Assembly: GCA_046704825.1 (NCBI GenBank)
Contig: JBJKRE010000227.1
Location: 1-5,936 of the forward strand
Source: CAVRTJ01 sp046704825
GTDB taxonomy: Bacteria > Acidobacteriota > UBA4820 > DSQY01
Reading direction: 5' to 3'
Length of the DNA: 5,936 nt
Positions 1 to 5,936 of this stretch are shown piece by piece. Under the pieces are notes generated by a model. It saw only the letters and a list, made by a program, of their open reading frames with translations, did not search any database and was not told where the DNA came from. Position numbers and translations under genes: made by a program. Numbering within the stretch: the first letter of the stretch is position 1; every line of letters begins with the position of its first letter.

Positions 1-1491
1 GTACAGCAGACGGGGCAGTGGCAGGGCAATCCCAACCCCCGCTTTTACCAGCTCGGCGCGGCGCAGTACGGCGGCAGCGGCCCCGTCGTGTTCCACGACG
101 TGACTTCGGGCAATAACAGCGTGCCCGGTGTCACGGGTTTCAACTGCGGCACTGGATACGACCAGGCCACGGGCCTCGGTTCGGTGGACGTCAGCGCCCT
201 GGCCGGGAATTGGGCCGCACCGTGTACGGTGAACTGCACCGCTACAGCGTCTGCCAGTTCGGGCGCCGCCCCTCTGGACATCACGTTCACGGCCACGGCC
301 ACGGCCTCCAACTGTGCCGGCAACCCAACGTACTCGTGGGATTTCGGCGACGGGACCACATCCAGCATTCAGAATCCCTCGCATACCTACACGTCACTCG
401 GTACCTACAACTGGACGCTGACCGTCTCTGCCGACAATGCAACCTGCAACAAGTCGGGCACCGTAACGGTGAGCGGGGGATGCTCCGTGACGTGTACGGC
501 AAACGTCACGCCGTCTTCGGGTGTCGCTCCGCTCGGCGTGACCTTTTCTGCGACCGCGACCCCGTCGGGCTGTGCAGGAAACCCCACGTACAGCTGGGAT
601 TTCGGTGATGGAGCAAGCTCGACGAACCAGGTGGCCTCTCACACCTATGTCGCTCCCGGCCAGTACAATTGGACGTTGACGGTGTCGGCAGGGGCCGCGA
701 CATGCACGAAGTCGGGGACGGTCGTGGTCGGTACGGGGTGTTCGCTGACCGCTGCGGCCGTCTCGGGTCCGTCGACCGGCGACGCACCGCTCGCCGTGTC
801 CTTTGCGGCCAGCGCGGAGGCGTCGGGATGCGCCGGGAGTCCCTCGTACTCCTGGAGTTTCGGGGACGGCGCATCCTCTTCCAGCCAGAACCCCACCCAT
901 ACCTACACCGCCGCGGGGACGTACAACTGGATTATGACGGCGACGCTTGGACAATCCGTCGTCACGAGAAACGGGACGGTCGTCGTATCCTCGAACGGCG
1001 GCTGCAGCCTGGGGTGTTCGGCGAATGTCCCTTCAACGGGGAACGCGGGCAGTGACGTAGCCTTTGCCAGCGACGTCACGCCATGCTATCTCTGGGATTT
1101 CGGAGACGGGACCACGGCCACGACGAAATCGCCCAGCCACGTCTACGCCGCAGCCGGGACCTACGACTGGACGCTGACGGTGAAGGCGGGGAACCTGTCC
1201 TGCAGCAAGACGGGTACCATCACCATTTCAAACGTACCACCGCCCGTCATTACCTCTATATCGAAGGAGGGTGGACCCTTCCGCATCATGATCGGCGGAA
1301 GCAACCTTCAAAACGGCATCAAGGTGTACATAAACGGCGCTCAGTGGTCGGACGCCACCTGGAAGAGCGATTCCAGCATAAAGCTCACGGGCGGCCATAG
1401 TCTAAAAGAGGCAGTGCCGAAGGGCATCCAGACCACGTTCCGCTTCGTCAACCCGGACGGAGGGCAGGTCACCAAGATATGGTCGTACTGA
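1..1491 (+). CDS. Secreted S53 (sedolisin/kumamolisin-like) peptidase, C-terminal part, with four PKD repeats and an IPT/TIG-like tail
   Basis: The 5' end lies outside the window; the frame is open from base 1 to the TGA at 1489-1491, giving 496 visible residues. Residues 1-70 resemble the end of a sedolisin catalytic domain: FHDVTSGNNSVPG followed by TGYDQATGLGSVD, a pattern that in this family includes calcium-site residues. The catalytic Glu/Asp/Ser and any signal peptide or propeptide would be upstream and cannot be checked. Four PKD (Ig-like) repeats follow at about residues 75-160, 161-246, 247-334 and 335-412, each with W-[DS]-F-G-D-G, then H-[TV]-Y and G-x-Y-[ND]-W. Residues 413-496 (PPPVITSISKEGGPF to IWSY) look like an IPT/TIG beta-sandwich. 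Known S53 enzymes are extracellular endopeptidases, often acid-active; PKD modules often bind polymers or act as spacers. The many cysteines suit an exported protein. The S53 call rests only on the domain end; the PKD call is firm. Confidence 0.82.
   Translation, partial: VQQTGQWQGNPNPRFYQLGAAQYGGSGPVVFHDVTSGNNSVPGVTGFNCGTGYDQATGLGSVDVSALAGNWAAPCTVNCTATASASSGAAPLDITFTATATASNCAGNPTYSWDFGDGTTSSIQNPSHTYTSLGTYNWTLTVSADNATCNKSGTVTVSGGCSVTCTANVTPSSGVAPLGVTFSATATPSGCAGNPTYSWDFGDGASSTNQVASHTYVAPGQYNWTLTVSAGAATCTKSGTVVVGTGCSLTAAAVSGPSTGDAPLAVSFAASAEASGCAGSPSYSWSFGDGASSSSQNPTHTYTAAGTYNWIMTATLGQSVVTRNGTVVVSSNGGCSLGCSANVPSTGNAGSDVAFASDVTPCYLWDFGDGTTATTKSPSHVYAAAGTYDWTLTVKAGNLSCSKTGTITISNVPPPVITSISKEGGPFRIMIGGSNLQNGIKVYINGAQWSDATWKSDSSIKLTGGHSLKEAVPKGIQTTFRFVNPDGGQVTKIWSY
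223..1236 (+). repeat. Tandem array of four PKD-domain coding repeats
   Basis: Four in-frame repeats begin at bases 223, 481, 739 and 1003, spaced 86, 86 and 88 codons apart, with a shorter fourth unit of about 78 codons. Each opens with Cys and holds the PKD core W-[DS]-F-G-D-G. Units 1 and 2 are closest to each other, sharing CAGNPTYSWDFGDG, with unit 3 near (CAGSPSYSWSFGDG). Unit 4 lacks roughly ten residues before its YLWDFGDG core. The units differ at many codon positions, so this is an old protein-level duplication rather than a recent DNA repeat. Usual cysteines per unit are at +0, +4, just before the core, and in a TC or SC near the end. Confidence 0.85.
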
Positions 1492-1511
1492 CCTGCCGTA
1501 AGCACTGCTCG

Positions 1512-1536
1512 GGCGGGGGGCAGACGGCCCCCCGCC
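1512..1536 (+). terminator. Strong GC hairpin after the peptidase gene
   Basis: A perfect 10-bp stem (GGCGGGGGGC, 1512-1521, with GCCCCCCGCC, 1527-1536) closes a 5-nt AGACG loop, 20 bases after the stop codon. No run of T follows, so it is an atypical terminator or a 3'-end stabiliser. The loop bases AGACGG (1522-1527) could instead pair with CCGTCT at 1538-1543, giving a competing fold. Confidence 0.55.
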
Positions 1537-1571
1537 ACCGTCTCTTGAGAGCAAGGGGTGCCCGGCCTCCC

Positions 1572-1604
1572 CGGGCCCGCCAGCCGCAGGGACTGGCCCG
1601 TTTT
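1572..1604 (+). terminator. Second hairpin with a short T run
   Basis: CGGG (1572-1575) pairs with CCCG (1597-1600) and CCAG (1580-1583) with CTGG (1593-1596), leaving a small bulge on the left arm; TTTT follows at 1601-1604. Alternatively CGGGCC (1572-1577) pairs with GGCCCG (1595-1600). A competing hairpin, GCCCGG (1560-1565) with CCGGGC (1571-1576), overlaps it. Position and T run suit rho-independent termination of the upstream gene, but the T run is short. Confidence 0.4.
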
Positions 1605-1689
1605 CCGCTGGTTCGGTAGGATGTGTCCAACGTCCAATCCGGTACGTCGTTCGGGATAGGCCCGGCGCCGGACGGACCGCTGAAGGTGC

Positions 1690-1693
1690 GGAG
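1690..1693 (+). promoter_or_regulatory. Ribosome binding site deciding the radical SAM start
   Basis: GGAG lies 5 bases before the ATG at 1699. An in-frame GTG at 1693 overlaps it and would need the weaker GAAGG at 1682-1686 as its site. The ATG gives MPSLLLINPW, the usual opening of the B12-type Rossmann strand, so it is preferred. Confidence 0.5.
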
Positions 1694-1698
1694 TGCCC

Positions 1699-2982
1699 AT
1701 GCCGAGCCTGCTGCTGATCAACCCCTGGAAGAGCGCGTCCAACTGGATCCGGTACTTTCAACTGCCGCCGGTGAGCCTGTTCCAGTTGGCGGCTTCCGTT
1801 CCTGAATGCTGGGACATCACGTTCTGGGACGAAAACGTTCAGGGCGTCTACAAGGGAGGTTTCGAGGCCGACCTTGTGGGGTTGACCGCCATGACGGCCC
1901 AGGCCAACCGGGCCTACGAACTGGCGGACGAGGCCAGGTCGGAGGGGAGACCCACGGTGCTGGGCGGTATCCATCCCTCCACGCTTCCGGCAGAGGCTTC
2001 AGCACACGCGGACAGCGTGGTGGTCGGAGAGGCGGAACCCGTACTTCGCGATCTTCTCTCTGATTTCGAGCGGCGCTCTCTCAAGCCTCTGTACCAGAGC
2101 GGCGAGTTCACACCTCTGGACGGCGTGCCTCCGCCGCGGACGGCCGTGTCGCGAGGCGTGCGATACCTGTCGCGGAATCTCGTCCAGACCGCGCGGGGAT
2201 GCCCGTGGGATTGCGATTTCTGCTCGGTCGTCCCGGTCTTCGGCCGGCGCTTCCGCCACAGACCCGTACGGGACGTGCTCGCGCAGCTGGAAGCCCTTCC
2301 AGGGAGGTTCGTGCTCTTTCTGGACGATAACATCAACGCCAATCCGGCCTACTGTACGGAATTGCTGTCGGGCATGGCCTCCATGGGCAAGCGGTGGGTC
2401 GGCCAGGCCTCGCTCAGCATCGCCAGGGACCCCGGGTTGCTCGATCTCGCACGGAAGAGCGGCTGTATGGGGCTGCTCGTTGGACTCGAGACGATCGGCG
2501 ACGGGAGAGCGGACACCTTCCGGAAGCTCGAGGCCGCGGGCGATCCAGAGGAGGCGGTCCGCCGCATCCAAGAGTGCGGCATAGCGCTCGAAGGCTCCTT
2601 CATTTTCGGTCTGGACGGCGACACACCGGACGTCTTCGAGCGAACGGTCGCCTGGGCCGAAAAGGTGCACCTGTGCACCGGGACCTTTCAGCTCCTGACC
2701 CCGTATCCCGGGACGCGGCTTCACGAGAGGCTGGCCGCCGAAGGAAGGATCCTCACGAGGGACTGGGACCGGTATACGCAGGATCAGGTCGTGATCCGGC
2801 CCGCCGGCATGCCACCGGAGCGCCTCTGGGAAGGCTTCGTCTGGGCGCGAAAGGCCTTCTATCGAACGGGCTCCATCGCCCGCCGAGTGTGGCACCAACC
2901 CTCGCACCGCTCCCGACACCTCGCCTACAACATCCTGCGTCGCGGCTCCAACCCCTCCCTGCGAAATAACGGTCCTGTCTGA
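1699..2982 (+). CDS. B12-binding-domain radical SAM protein, substrate unknown
   Basis: The product has 427 residues from ATG 1699 (429 from the alternative GTG at 1693). Residues 1-150 resemble the cobalamin-binding Rossmann domain found in radical SAM proteins of the COG1032 type: an opening LLLINPW strand, DENV at 44-47, GGIHP at 89-93 and GEAE at 110-113. No DxHxxG motif is seen, so any cobalamin would not be held by that histidine. The radical SAM core has the [4Fe-4S] ligands C168-x3-C172-x2-C175 (GCPWDCDFC), then LVGLET near 260-265, FGLDGD at 303-308 and TPYPGT at 334-339, all normal for this group. Members include methyltransferases and enzymes of lipid, hopanoid and cofactor synthesis; nothing here fixes the reaction. 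It appears to be a single-gene unit, with probable terminators upstream and a convergent gene downstream. The family call is firm and the function is open. Confidence 0.9.
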   Translation: MPSLLLINPWKSASNWIRYFQLPPVSLFQLAASVPECWDITFWDENVQGVYKGGFEADLVGLTAMTAQANRAYELADEARSEGRPTVLGGIHPSTLPAEASAHADSVVVGEAEPVLRDLLSDFERRSLKPLYQSGEFTPLDGVPPPRTAVSRGVRYLSRNLVQTARGCPWDCDFCSVVPVFGRRFRHRPVRDVLAQLEALPGRFVLFLDDNINANPAYCTELLSGMASMGKRWVGQASLSIARDPGLLDLARKSGCMGLLVGLETIGDGRADTFRKLEAAGDPEEAVRRIQECGIALEGSFIFGLDGDTPDVFERTVAWAEKVHLCTGTFQLLTPYPGTRLHERLAAEGRILTRDWDRYTQDQVVIRPAGMPPERLWEGFVWARKAFYRTGSIARRVWHQPSHRSRHLAYNILRRGSNPSLRNNGPV

Positions 2983-2991
2983 CAGGTTTCC

Positions 2992-3021
2992 GGGGGCGAG
3001 CCACGTTCCCGTCACGCCCCC
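2992..3021. terminator. Hairpin between convergent genes
   Basis: GGGGGCG (2992-2998) pairs with CGCCCCC (3015-3021), with an inner ACG/CGT pairing (3003-3005 with 3010-3012). It sits in the 94-base gap between the radical SAM stop and the glgP stop and could serve both strands. Neither side has a clear T run. A smaller stem, CCTGT/ACAGG (2974-2978 with 2982-2986) followed by TTT, overlaps the radical SAM stop codon and could contribute on the plus strand. Confidence 0.4.
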
Positions 3022-3076
3022 TCTCGAGGCATACGTTCCCGGATGGGGGGTGGCCATCGCTTCCGCGTGGTCCGGC

Positions 3077-5206
3077 TCAAGGCGCCTTGTCCACGGCGTT
3101 GAGGTAAAACCGGTGGACGTACTCCTTAACCATGCGCCGGGTGCTGAAGCGGGGAGCTACACTCTTGATGGATTCCTTCATCATGTGCACGAATCCGGTG
3201 GGCAGGCCGTCGGTCGAGAGTCTGTAGTAGAGCGGCACGACCCGCTCTTCGAGGATCCGGTAGAGGGCTTCTGCGTCGGCCGGCGTACGGTCGCCCTGGA
3301 CGTCGTCCCGGCCGAAGGCCCAGCCGTTCCTCTCGTTGAAGCCCTCGACCCACCAGCCGTCCAGGATCGAGAGGTTAAGGGTCCCGTTCACGGCGGCCTT
3401 CATGCCGCTCGTGCCGCTGGCCTCCAGGGGCGGGAGCGGGTTGTTCAGCCAGATGTCCACGCCCCTGACCAGATAGCCGCTGAGGGACTGTTCGAAATCC
3501 TCCACGAAAGCGATACGACCGGCCGTCCGGTAGTCCTGGGCGAGCCTGTAGATCTTCTGGATGAGGCGCTTGCCTTCCAGGTCCGCGGGATGTGCCTTGC
3601 CCGCGAAGATTATCTGTACAGGGTGCCAGGAGTTCAGAAGCAGACGCTTCAACCGCTCGACGTCGTGGAGCAGGAGGTCGGGCCTTTTGTAGCTGGTGAA
3701 CCGGCGGGCGAACCCGAGCGTCAGGACCTTGGTCTCCAGGAGGGCGCCCGAGGCTATGGCGCTCTCGGCCGACACGCGGCGTTCCTGCCATCGTTCCCTG
3801 ATGCGCTTGTTCACGTAGTCGATCATGCGCACCTTGAGGTCGGTGTGGAGGCGCCAGATCTCTTCGTCGGGGATGTCGTCCACCCGCTTCCAAACCTCCG
3901 GATCGTCCTGGCGTTCGATCCAGCCGGGCCCCAGGTACTGGTCAAGCAGGGGTTGGAGCCTGAGCGGGTCTATCCACGTAGGGAGGTGGACCCCGTTCGT
4001 GACCGCCTGAATGGGAACCTCGGCCGCGGGGGTTCCAGGCCAGATGTGCGCCCACATGCTCCTGGCCACCTCACCGTGGCGCTCGCTTACGGCATTGCAG
4101 TAGCGGGATGCGCGCAGGGCGAAGACCGTCATGTTGAATCCGGCGCCGGGGTCCTGGGGGTTGAGGCCCATCTGAACGAGAACGTCGTGGCCGATGCCGA
4201 GTTCGTGACAGCACTTCGAGAAGTACTTCTCGATGAGCTTGGTCGGAAAGACGTCCGTACCTGCCGATATGGGGGTGTGCGTAGTGAAGACGCTGGTCTG
4301 TCTGACACGGGCCAGAGCCTCGTCGAAGGAGGCCCCTCCTTCGATCAGGGGCCTCATCCTCTGCAGGACGGCAAGAGCGGGGTGCCCCTCGTTGATGTGC
4401 AGGGCGGACGGATGGATTCCCAACGCCTCCAGGACGCGCACGCCTCCCATCCCAAGTACGATCTCCTGCCGAAGCCTCTGTTCGGGCGTGGCGGCGTAAA
4501 GGTGGTGCGAGATGGCCCTGTCCCAGGGCGCGTTGACTTCGATGTCCGTGTCGAGGAGATAGAGGGGTACCCGTCCCACCGAGACCTTCCACACCGCGAC
4601 GTAGACGGCGGGGTTGAAGATCGGGACCTGAATGAGGAGGGGGGCGCCCGTATCGTCCGTGAGCTGAACGATCGGGTTGTGGGTCCTGTCCAGGGTCTCG
4701 CGCACGTCCTCCGGGGAGCCGTCCTCACGGATCCTCTGGGTCACGTACCCGCGGGAATAGCTCAGCCCCACGGCCACTACCGGGATGGCGAGGTCGCTGC
4801 ACTCTTTCAGGTAGTCGCCCGCGAGGATGCCCAAGCCGCCCGCATAGAGCGGCAGGGTAACGTGCAGGCCGTACTCGGCGGAGAAATACGCGATGGGGGC
4901 CTGGAGGTGCCCGAACTCAGCCGTGAAGGGTCCGGCGGAGGATTCGGTTTCGTGCTCGAAACGCTCCATGACGGCGTCGTAGCGAGACAGAAAATCAGGG
5001 TCCGAAGAGGCTGCGGTCAGTACTTCCTGCGGAAGGATGGCCAGCATCTTCAGTGGGTTGTGGCCGCTCTCGTGCCACGACTGGAGGTCCAGAGCCCAGA
5101 AGAGGGCCCGGGCAGACGGATGCCAGGACCACCACAGGTTGAACGCCAGCCTCCCGAGGCCCCTGATCCTCTCGGGTATGTGATCGAACCGGTGGTTATC
5201 GTTCAT
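3077..5206 (-). CDS. glgP: Alpha-glucan (glycogen/maltodextrin) phosphorylase, DUF3417 type
   Basis: This 709-residue enzyme should split alpha-1,4-glucan with phosphate to give glucose-1-phosphate, in the cytoplasm. An N-terminal DUF3417-like helical segment (about residues 10-90, GLGRLAFNLWWSWHPSARAL) precedes the GT35 phosphorylase fold. Visible landmarks are SAEYGLH then GGLGILAGD from G123, TTHTPISAGTDVF with H310, TNGVH at 403-407, RRFTSYKRP with R502 and K507, and EASGTSGMKAAVNG with K603. By alignment these match rabbit phosphorylase H377, R569, K574 and the PLP-binding K680, so the active site looks complete. Many DUF3417 phosphorylases exceed 800 residues; this one ends soon after the RMVKEYVHRFY segment and lacks an added C-terminal region. 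No allosteric N-terminal extension like that of animal enzymes is seen. The start has a strong GGAGG site. It is divergent from gapN and convergent with the radical SAM gene. Glycogen versus maltodextrin preference cannot be told. Confidence 0.95.
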   Translation of the reverse strand: MNDNHRFDHIPERIRGLGRLAFNLWWSWHPSARALFWALDLQSWHESGHNPLKMLAILPQEVLTAASSDPDFLSRYDAVMERFEHETESSAGPFTAEFGHLQAPIAYFSAEYGLHVTLPLYAGGLGILAGDYLKECSDLAIPVVAVGLSYSRGYVTQRIREDGSPEDVRETLDRTHNPIVQLTDDTGAPLLIQVPIFNPAVYVAVWKVSVGRVPLYLLDTDIEVNAPWDRAISHHLYAATPEQRLRQEIVLGMGGVRVLEALGIHPSALHINEGHPALAVLQRMRPLIEGGASFDEALARVRQTSVFTTHTPISAGTDVFPTKLIEKYFSKCCHELGIGHDVLVQMGLNPQDPGAGFNMTVFALRASRYCNAVSERHGEVARSMWAHIWPGTPAAEVPIQAVTNGVHLPTWIDPLRLQPLLDQYLGPGWIERQDDPEVWKRVDDIPDEEIWRLHTDLKVRMIDYVNKRIRERWQERRVSAESAIASGALLETKVLTLGFARRFTSYKRPDLLLHDVERLKRLLLNSWHPVQIIFAGKAHPADLEGKRLIQKIYRLAQDYRTAGRIAFVEDFEQSLSGYLVRGVDIWLNNPLPPLEASGTSGMKAAVNGTLNLSILDGWWVEGFNERNGWAFGRDDVQGDRTPADAEALYRILEERVVPLYYRLSTDGLPTGFVHMMKESIKSVAPRFSTRRMVKEYVHRFYLNAVDKAP

Positions 5207-5212
5207 TTATCG

Positions 5213-5217
5213 CCTCC
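5213..5217 (-). promoter_or_regulatory. glgP ribosome binding site
   Basis: On the minus strand GGAGG lies 6 bases before the ATG at 5206-5204, inside an A/T-rich stretch. This is an ideal Shine-Dalgarno site and fixes the glgP start. Confidence 0.85.
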
Positions 5218-5226
5218 GATTATTTA

Positions 5227-5249
5227 GCGCCGCTCGCGAGGGGCGGCGC
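5227..5249 (-). promoter_or_regulatory. Hairpin in the glgP leader
   Basis: A 7-bp GC stem, GCGCCGC (5227-5233) with GCGGCGC (5243-5249), closes a 9-nt loop. In the glgP transcript it ends 9 bases before the ribosome binding site and is followed by the A/T-rich TAAATAAT. It could protect the 5' end or affect initiation. Neither side has a T run, so it is not a clear terminator. Confidence 0.4.
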
Positions 5250-5278
5250 ATTGTTCCACCGTTCACGACCGGATGCCT

Positions 5279-5302
5279 ACCTTGAGAATCTAATGGCAAG
5301 GT
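5279..5302. repeat. Inverted repeat around the glgP -10 element
   Basis: ACCTTG (5279-5284) and CAAGGT (5297-5302) form a perfect 6-bp dyad with a 12-base spacer that contains the candidate -10 element at 5287-5292. Size and placement suit a repressor operator; no regulator gene is visible nearby. Confidence 0.4.
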
Positions 5303-5315
5303 CCTCCGGCATCAA
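5287..5315 (-). promoter_or_regulatory. Candidate sigma-70 promoter for glgP
   Basis: On the minus strand TTGATG (plus 5310-5315) and TAGATT (plus 5287-5292) are separated by exactly 17 bases. Each matches four of six consensus positions. A start near 5280 would give a leader of about 75 bases containing the hairpin at 5227-5249. The prediction is by eye only. Confidence 0.4.
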
Positions 5316-5334
5316 TAGGTAACGCCGCCGGAGG
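5303..5334. repeat. Inverted repeat overlapping the glgP -35 element
   Basis: CCTCCGGC (5303-5310) and GCCGGAGG (5327-5334) form a perfect 8-bp dyad with a 16-base spacer. It directly abuts the dyad at 5279-5302 and overlaps the candidate -35 element. It could be a regulator site or, transcribed, a hairpin; no T run follows on the plus strand. Confidence 0.45.
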
Positions 5335-5406
5335 GGAAACAATTCGGCGCCTGGCGCGAGTTGCGGGTACTAGTCCTCGGCACCGGACTTCCAGCGGAGA
5401 CTTCCC

Positions 5407-5436
5407 GTGGCAAGCCGGCGGCCTGCGGACTATTAT
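5407..5436 (+). promoter_or_regulatory. Weak candidate promoter for gapN
   Basis: TATTAT at 5431-5436 matches five of six -10 positions; GTGGCA at 5407-5412, 18 bases upstream, matches four of six -35 positions. TATTAT lies in one of the few A/T-rich patches of this G+C-rich stretch. A start near 5443 would leave a leader of about 100 bases. The rest of the 5335-5543 stretch holds no gene I can support, only a small GGGCC/GGCCC stem at 5507-5521. Confidence 0.3.
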
Positions 5437-5529
5437 TAGTGCACGATATGGAGGAAGAAAACCGATCACGGCGCCGCTTCTGCAGCGGGCTTCTGGTGCG
5501 CGTAACGGGCCCCGGCGGCCCTGTCGTCT

Positions 5530-5534
5530 GGAGG
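5530..5534 (+). promoter_or_regulatory. gapN ribosome binding site
   Basis: GGAGG ends 9 bases before the ATG at 5544. An in-frame ATG at 5535 touches this site with no spacing, so 5544 is preferred. A further in-frame ATG at 5448 has no such site before it. Confidence 0.65.
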
Positions 5535-5543
5535 ATGACTCGC

Positions 5544-5936
5544 ATGAACCTGGAAGAGAGGATCGAGAGCATGTTCGTGAGCGAAGACGAGGTCCCGGCC
5601 GCCTTCCGCATCGAGGCGCCGATCGTCTGCGACGAATATCTGGTGAACGGAGAACTGAGGCGTTGGCACGGTCCCATGCGAGACGTCCTGTCTGCGGTGC
5701 CGGTTCGCACTGCGGACGGGCCGGCGCCGAAGCTGCTCGGACGGTACCCGCTGATGACGGAAAAGGAGTCGCTCGAAGCCCTGGACGCAGCCGTCAGGGC
5801 CTACGACCACGGCCGGGGCCTCTGGCCCACCATGTCGGTGCGCCAGCGCATCAAGTATATCGAGGACTTCTGCTTCATGATGAAGGACCGCCGAACAGAT
5901 GTGGTCAAGCTCCTCATGTGGGAGATCGGCAAGTCC
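5544..5936 (+). CDS. gapN: NADP-dependent non-phosphorylating glyceraldehyde-3-phosphate dehydrogenase, N-terminal part
   Basis: The first 131 residues are present; the frame is still open at the window edge, so the NADP-binding and catalytic Cys/Glu regions are not visible. The enzyme oxidises glyceraldehyde-3-phosphate directly to 3-phosphoglycerate with NADP+, bypassing 1,3-bisphosphoglycerate and ATP formation. Recognition rests on the N-terminal pattern of one bacterial aldehyde dehydrogenase group annotated this way: EYLVNGELRRWHGPM at about 31-45, then YPLMTEKESLEALDAAVRAY, GRGLWPTMSV, and VVKLLMWEIGKS at the end. The opening MNLEERIESMF also suits that group. Frame is continuous back to an ATG at 5448, which would add 32 residues (MEEENRSRRRF), but these look unlike the family. 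Its divergence from glgP suggests a role in sugar catabolism and NADPH supply. Another aldehyde dehydrogenase activity cannot be excluded from the N-terminus alone. Confidence 0.85.
   Translation, partial: MNLEERIESMFVSEDEVPAAFRIEAPIVCDEYLVNGELRRWHGPMRDVLSAVPVRTADGPAPKLLGRYPLMTEKESLEALDAAVRAYDHGRGLWPTMSVRQRIKYIEDFCFMMKDRRTDVVKLLMWEIGKS

Noticed and set aside
394..954. Minus-strand open frames across the PKD repeats
   Set aside because: The translations are Arg-rich and featureless, while the plus frame encodes clear PKD repeats.
223..1236. Regular spacing of repeats considered as a CRISPR array or mobile DNA repeat
   Set aside because: Units are about 258 bases long, in frame, diverged at the DNA level, and encode PKD domains; they have no spacer structure.
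1662..1671. Perfect palindrome CCGGCGCCGG upstream of the radical SAM gene
   Set aside because: Short, self-complementary GC palindromes are common in G+C-rich DNA, and no promoter elements surround this one.
1999..3057. A 352-codon minus-strand open frame over the radical SAM gene
   Set aside because: It is antisense to a well-supported radical SAM protein, has low-complexity composition and no family features. It is a compositional shadow.
3050..5227. A 725-codon open frame on the plus strand antisense to the whole phosphorylase gene
   Set aside because: Its translation shows no recognisable domain and runs opposite a gene with all expected GT35 motifs. Strong third-position G+C bias in high-GC genes often leaves an antisense frame open. 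No start signal supports it.
5312..5810. Minus-strand open frames across the gapN leader and start
   Set aside because: They conflict with the recognised gapN N-terminus and show no domain or ribosome binding site.
1..5936. Search for tRNA, rRNA, transposase, phage, toxin-antitoxin or defence genes
   Set aside because: None of their signatures was seen on either strand; the long gaps are accounted for by promoter and terminator-like elements.

Overview
The window is G+C-rich, densely coding bacterial DNA with four protein genes and no sign of a mobile element, CRISPR array, tRNA or rRNA. A secreted sedolisin-type peptidase carrying PKD repeats, a B12-type radical SAM protein, a compact alpha-glucan phosphorylase and an NADP-type glyceraldehyde-3-phosphate dehydrogenase would fit Acidobacteriota or a similar high-GC Gram-negative lineage. 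That placement is inference from gene types and is only tentative.

Layout, left to right. Positions 1-1491 (+) hold the C-terminal part of a secreted S53 (sedolisin/kumamolisin-like) peptidase. The end of the catalytic domain is followed by four cysteine-bearing PKD repeats and an IPT/TIG-like module. A short gap follows with two G+C-rich hairpins that probably end this transcript. Positions 1699-2982 (+) encode a B12-binding-domain radical SAM protein of unknown substrate. It faces, across a 94-base gap with a terminator-like hairpin, the minus-strand gene at 3077-5206, a DUF3417-type alpha-glucan (glycogen/maltodextrin) phosphorylase. A 337-base divergent intergenic region (5207-5543) holds a plausible minus-strand promoter with two adjoining inverted repeats, a leader hairpin, and a weaker plus-strand promoter candidate. 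The plus-strand gene starting at 5544 and running off the window encodes the N-terminus of a non-phosphorylating NADP-dependent glyceraldehyde-3-phosphate dehydrogenase.

Functionally, the right half reads as a carbon-storage and glycolysis pair. GlgP releases glucose-1-phosphate from stored glucan, and GapN oxidises glyceraldehyde-3-phosphate to 3-phosphoglycerate while making NADPH. Their divergent promoters share one control region with dyad symmetry, so joint regulation is possible but unproven. The left two genes have no obvious pathway link to them or to each other. I do not see an undescribed multi-gene system here. The points most worth following are the paired cysteine loss in the PKD array and the dyads in the glgP/gapN intergenic region.
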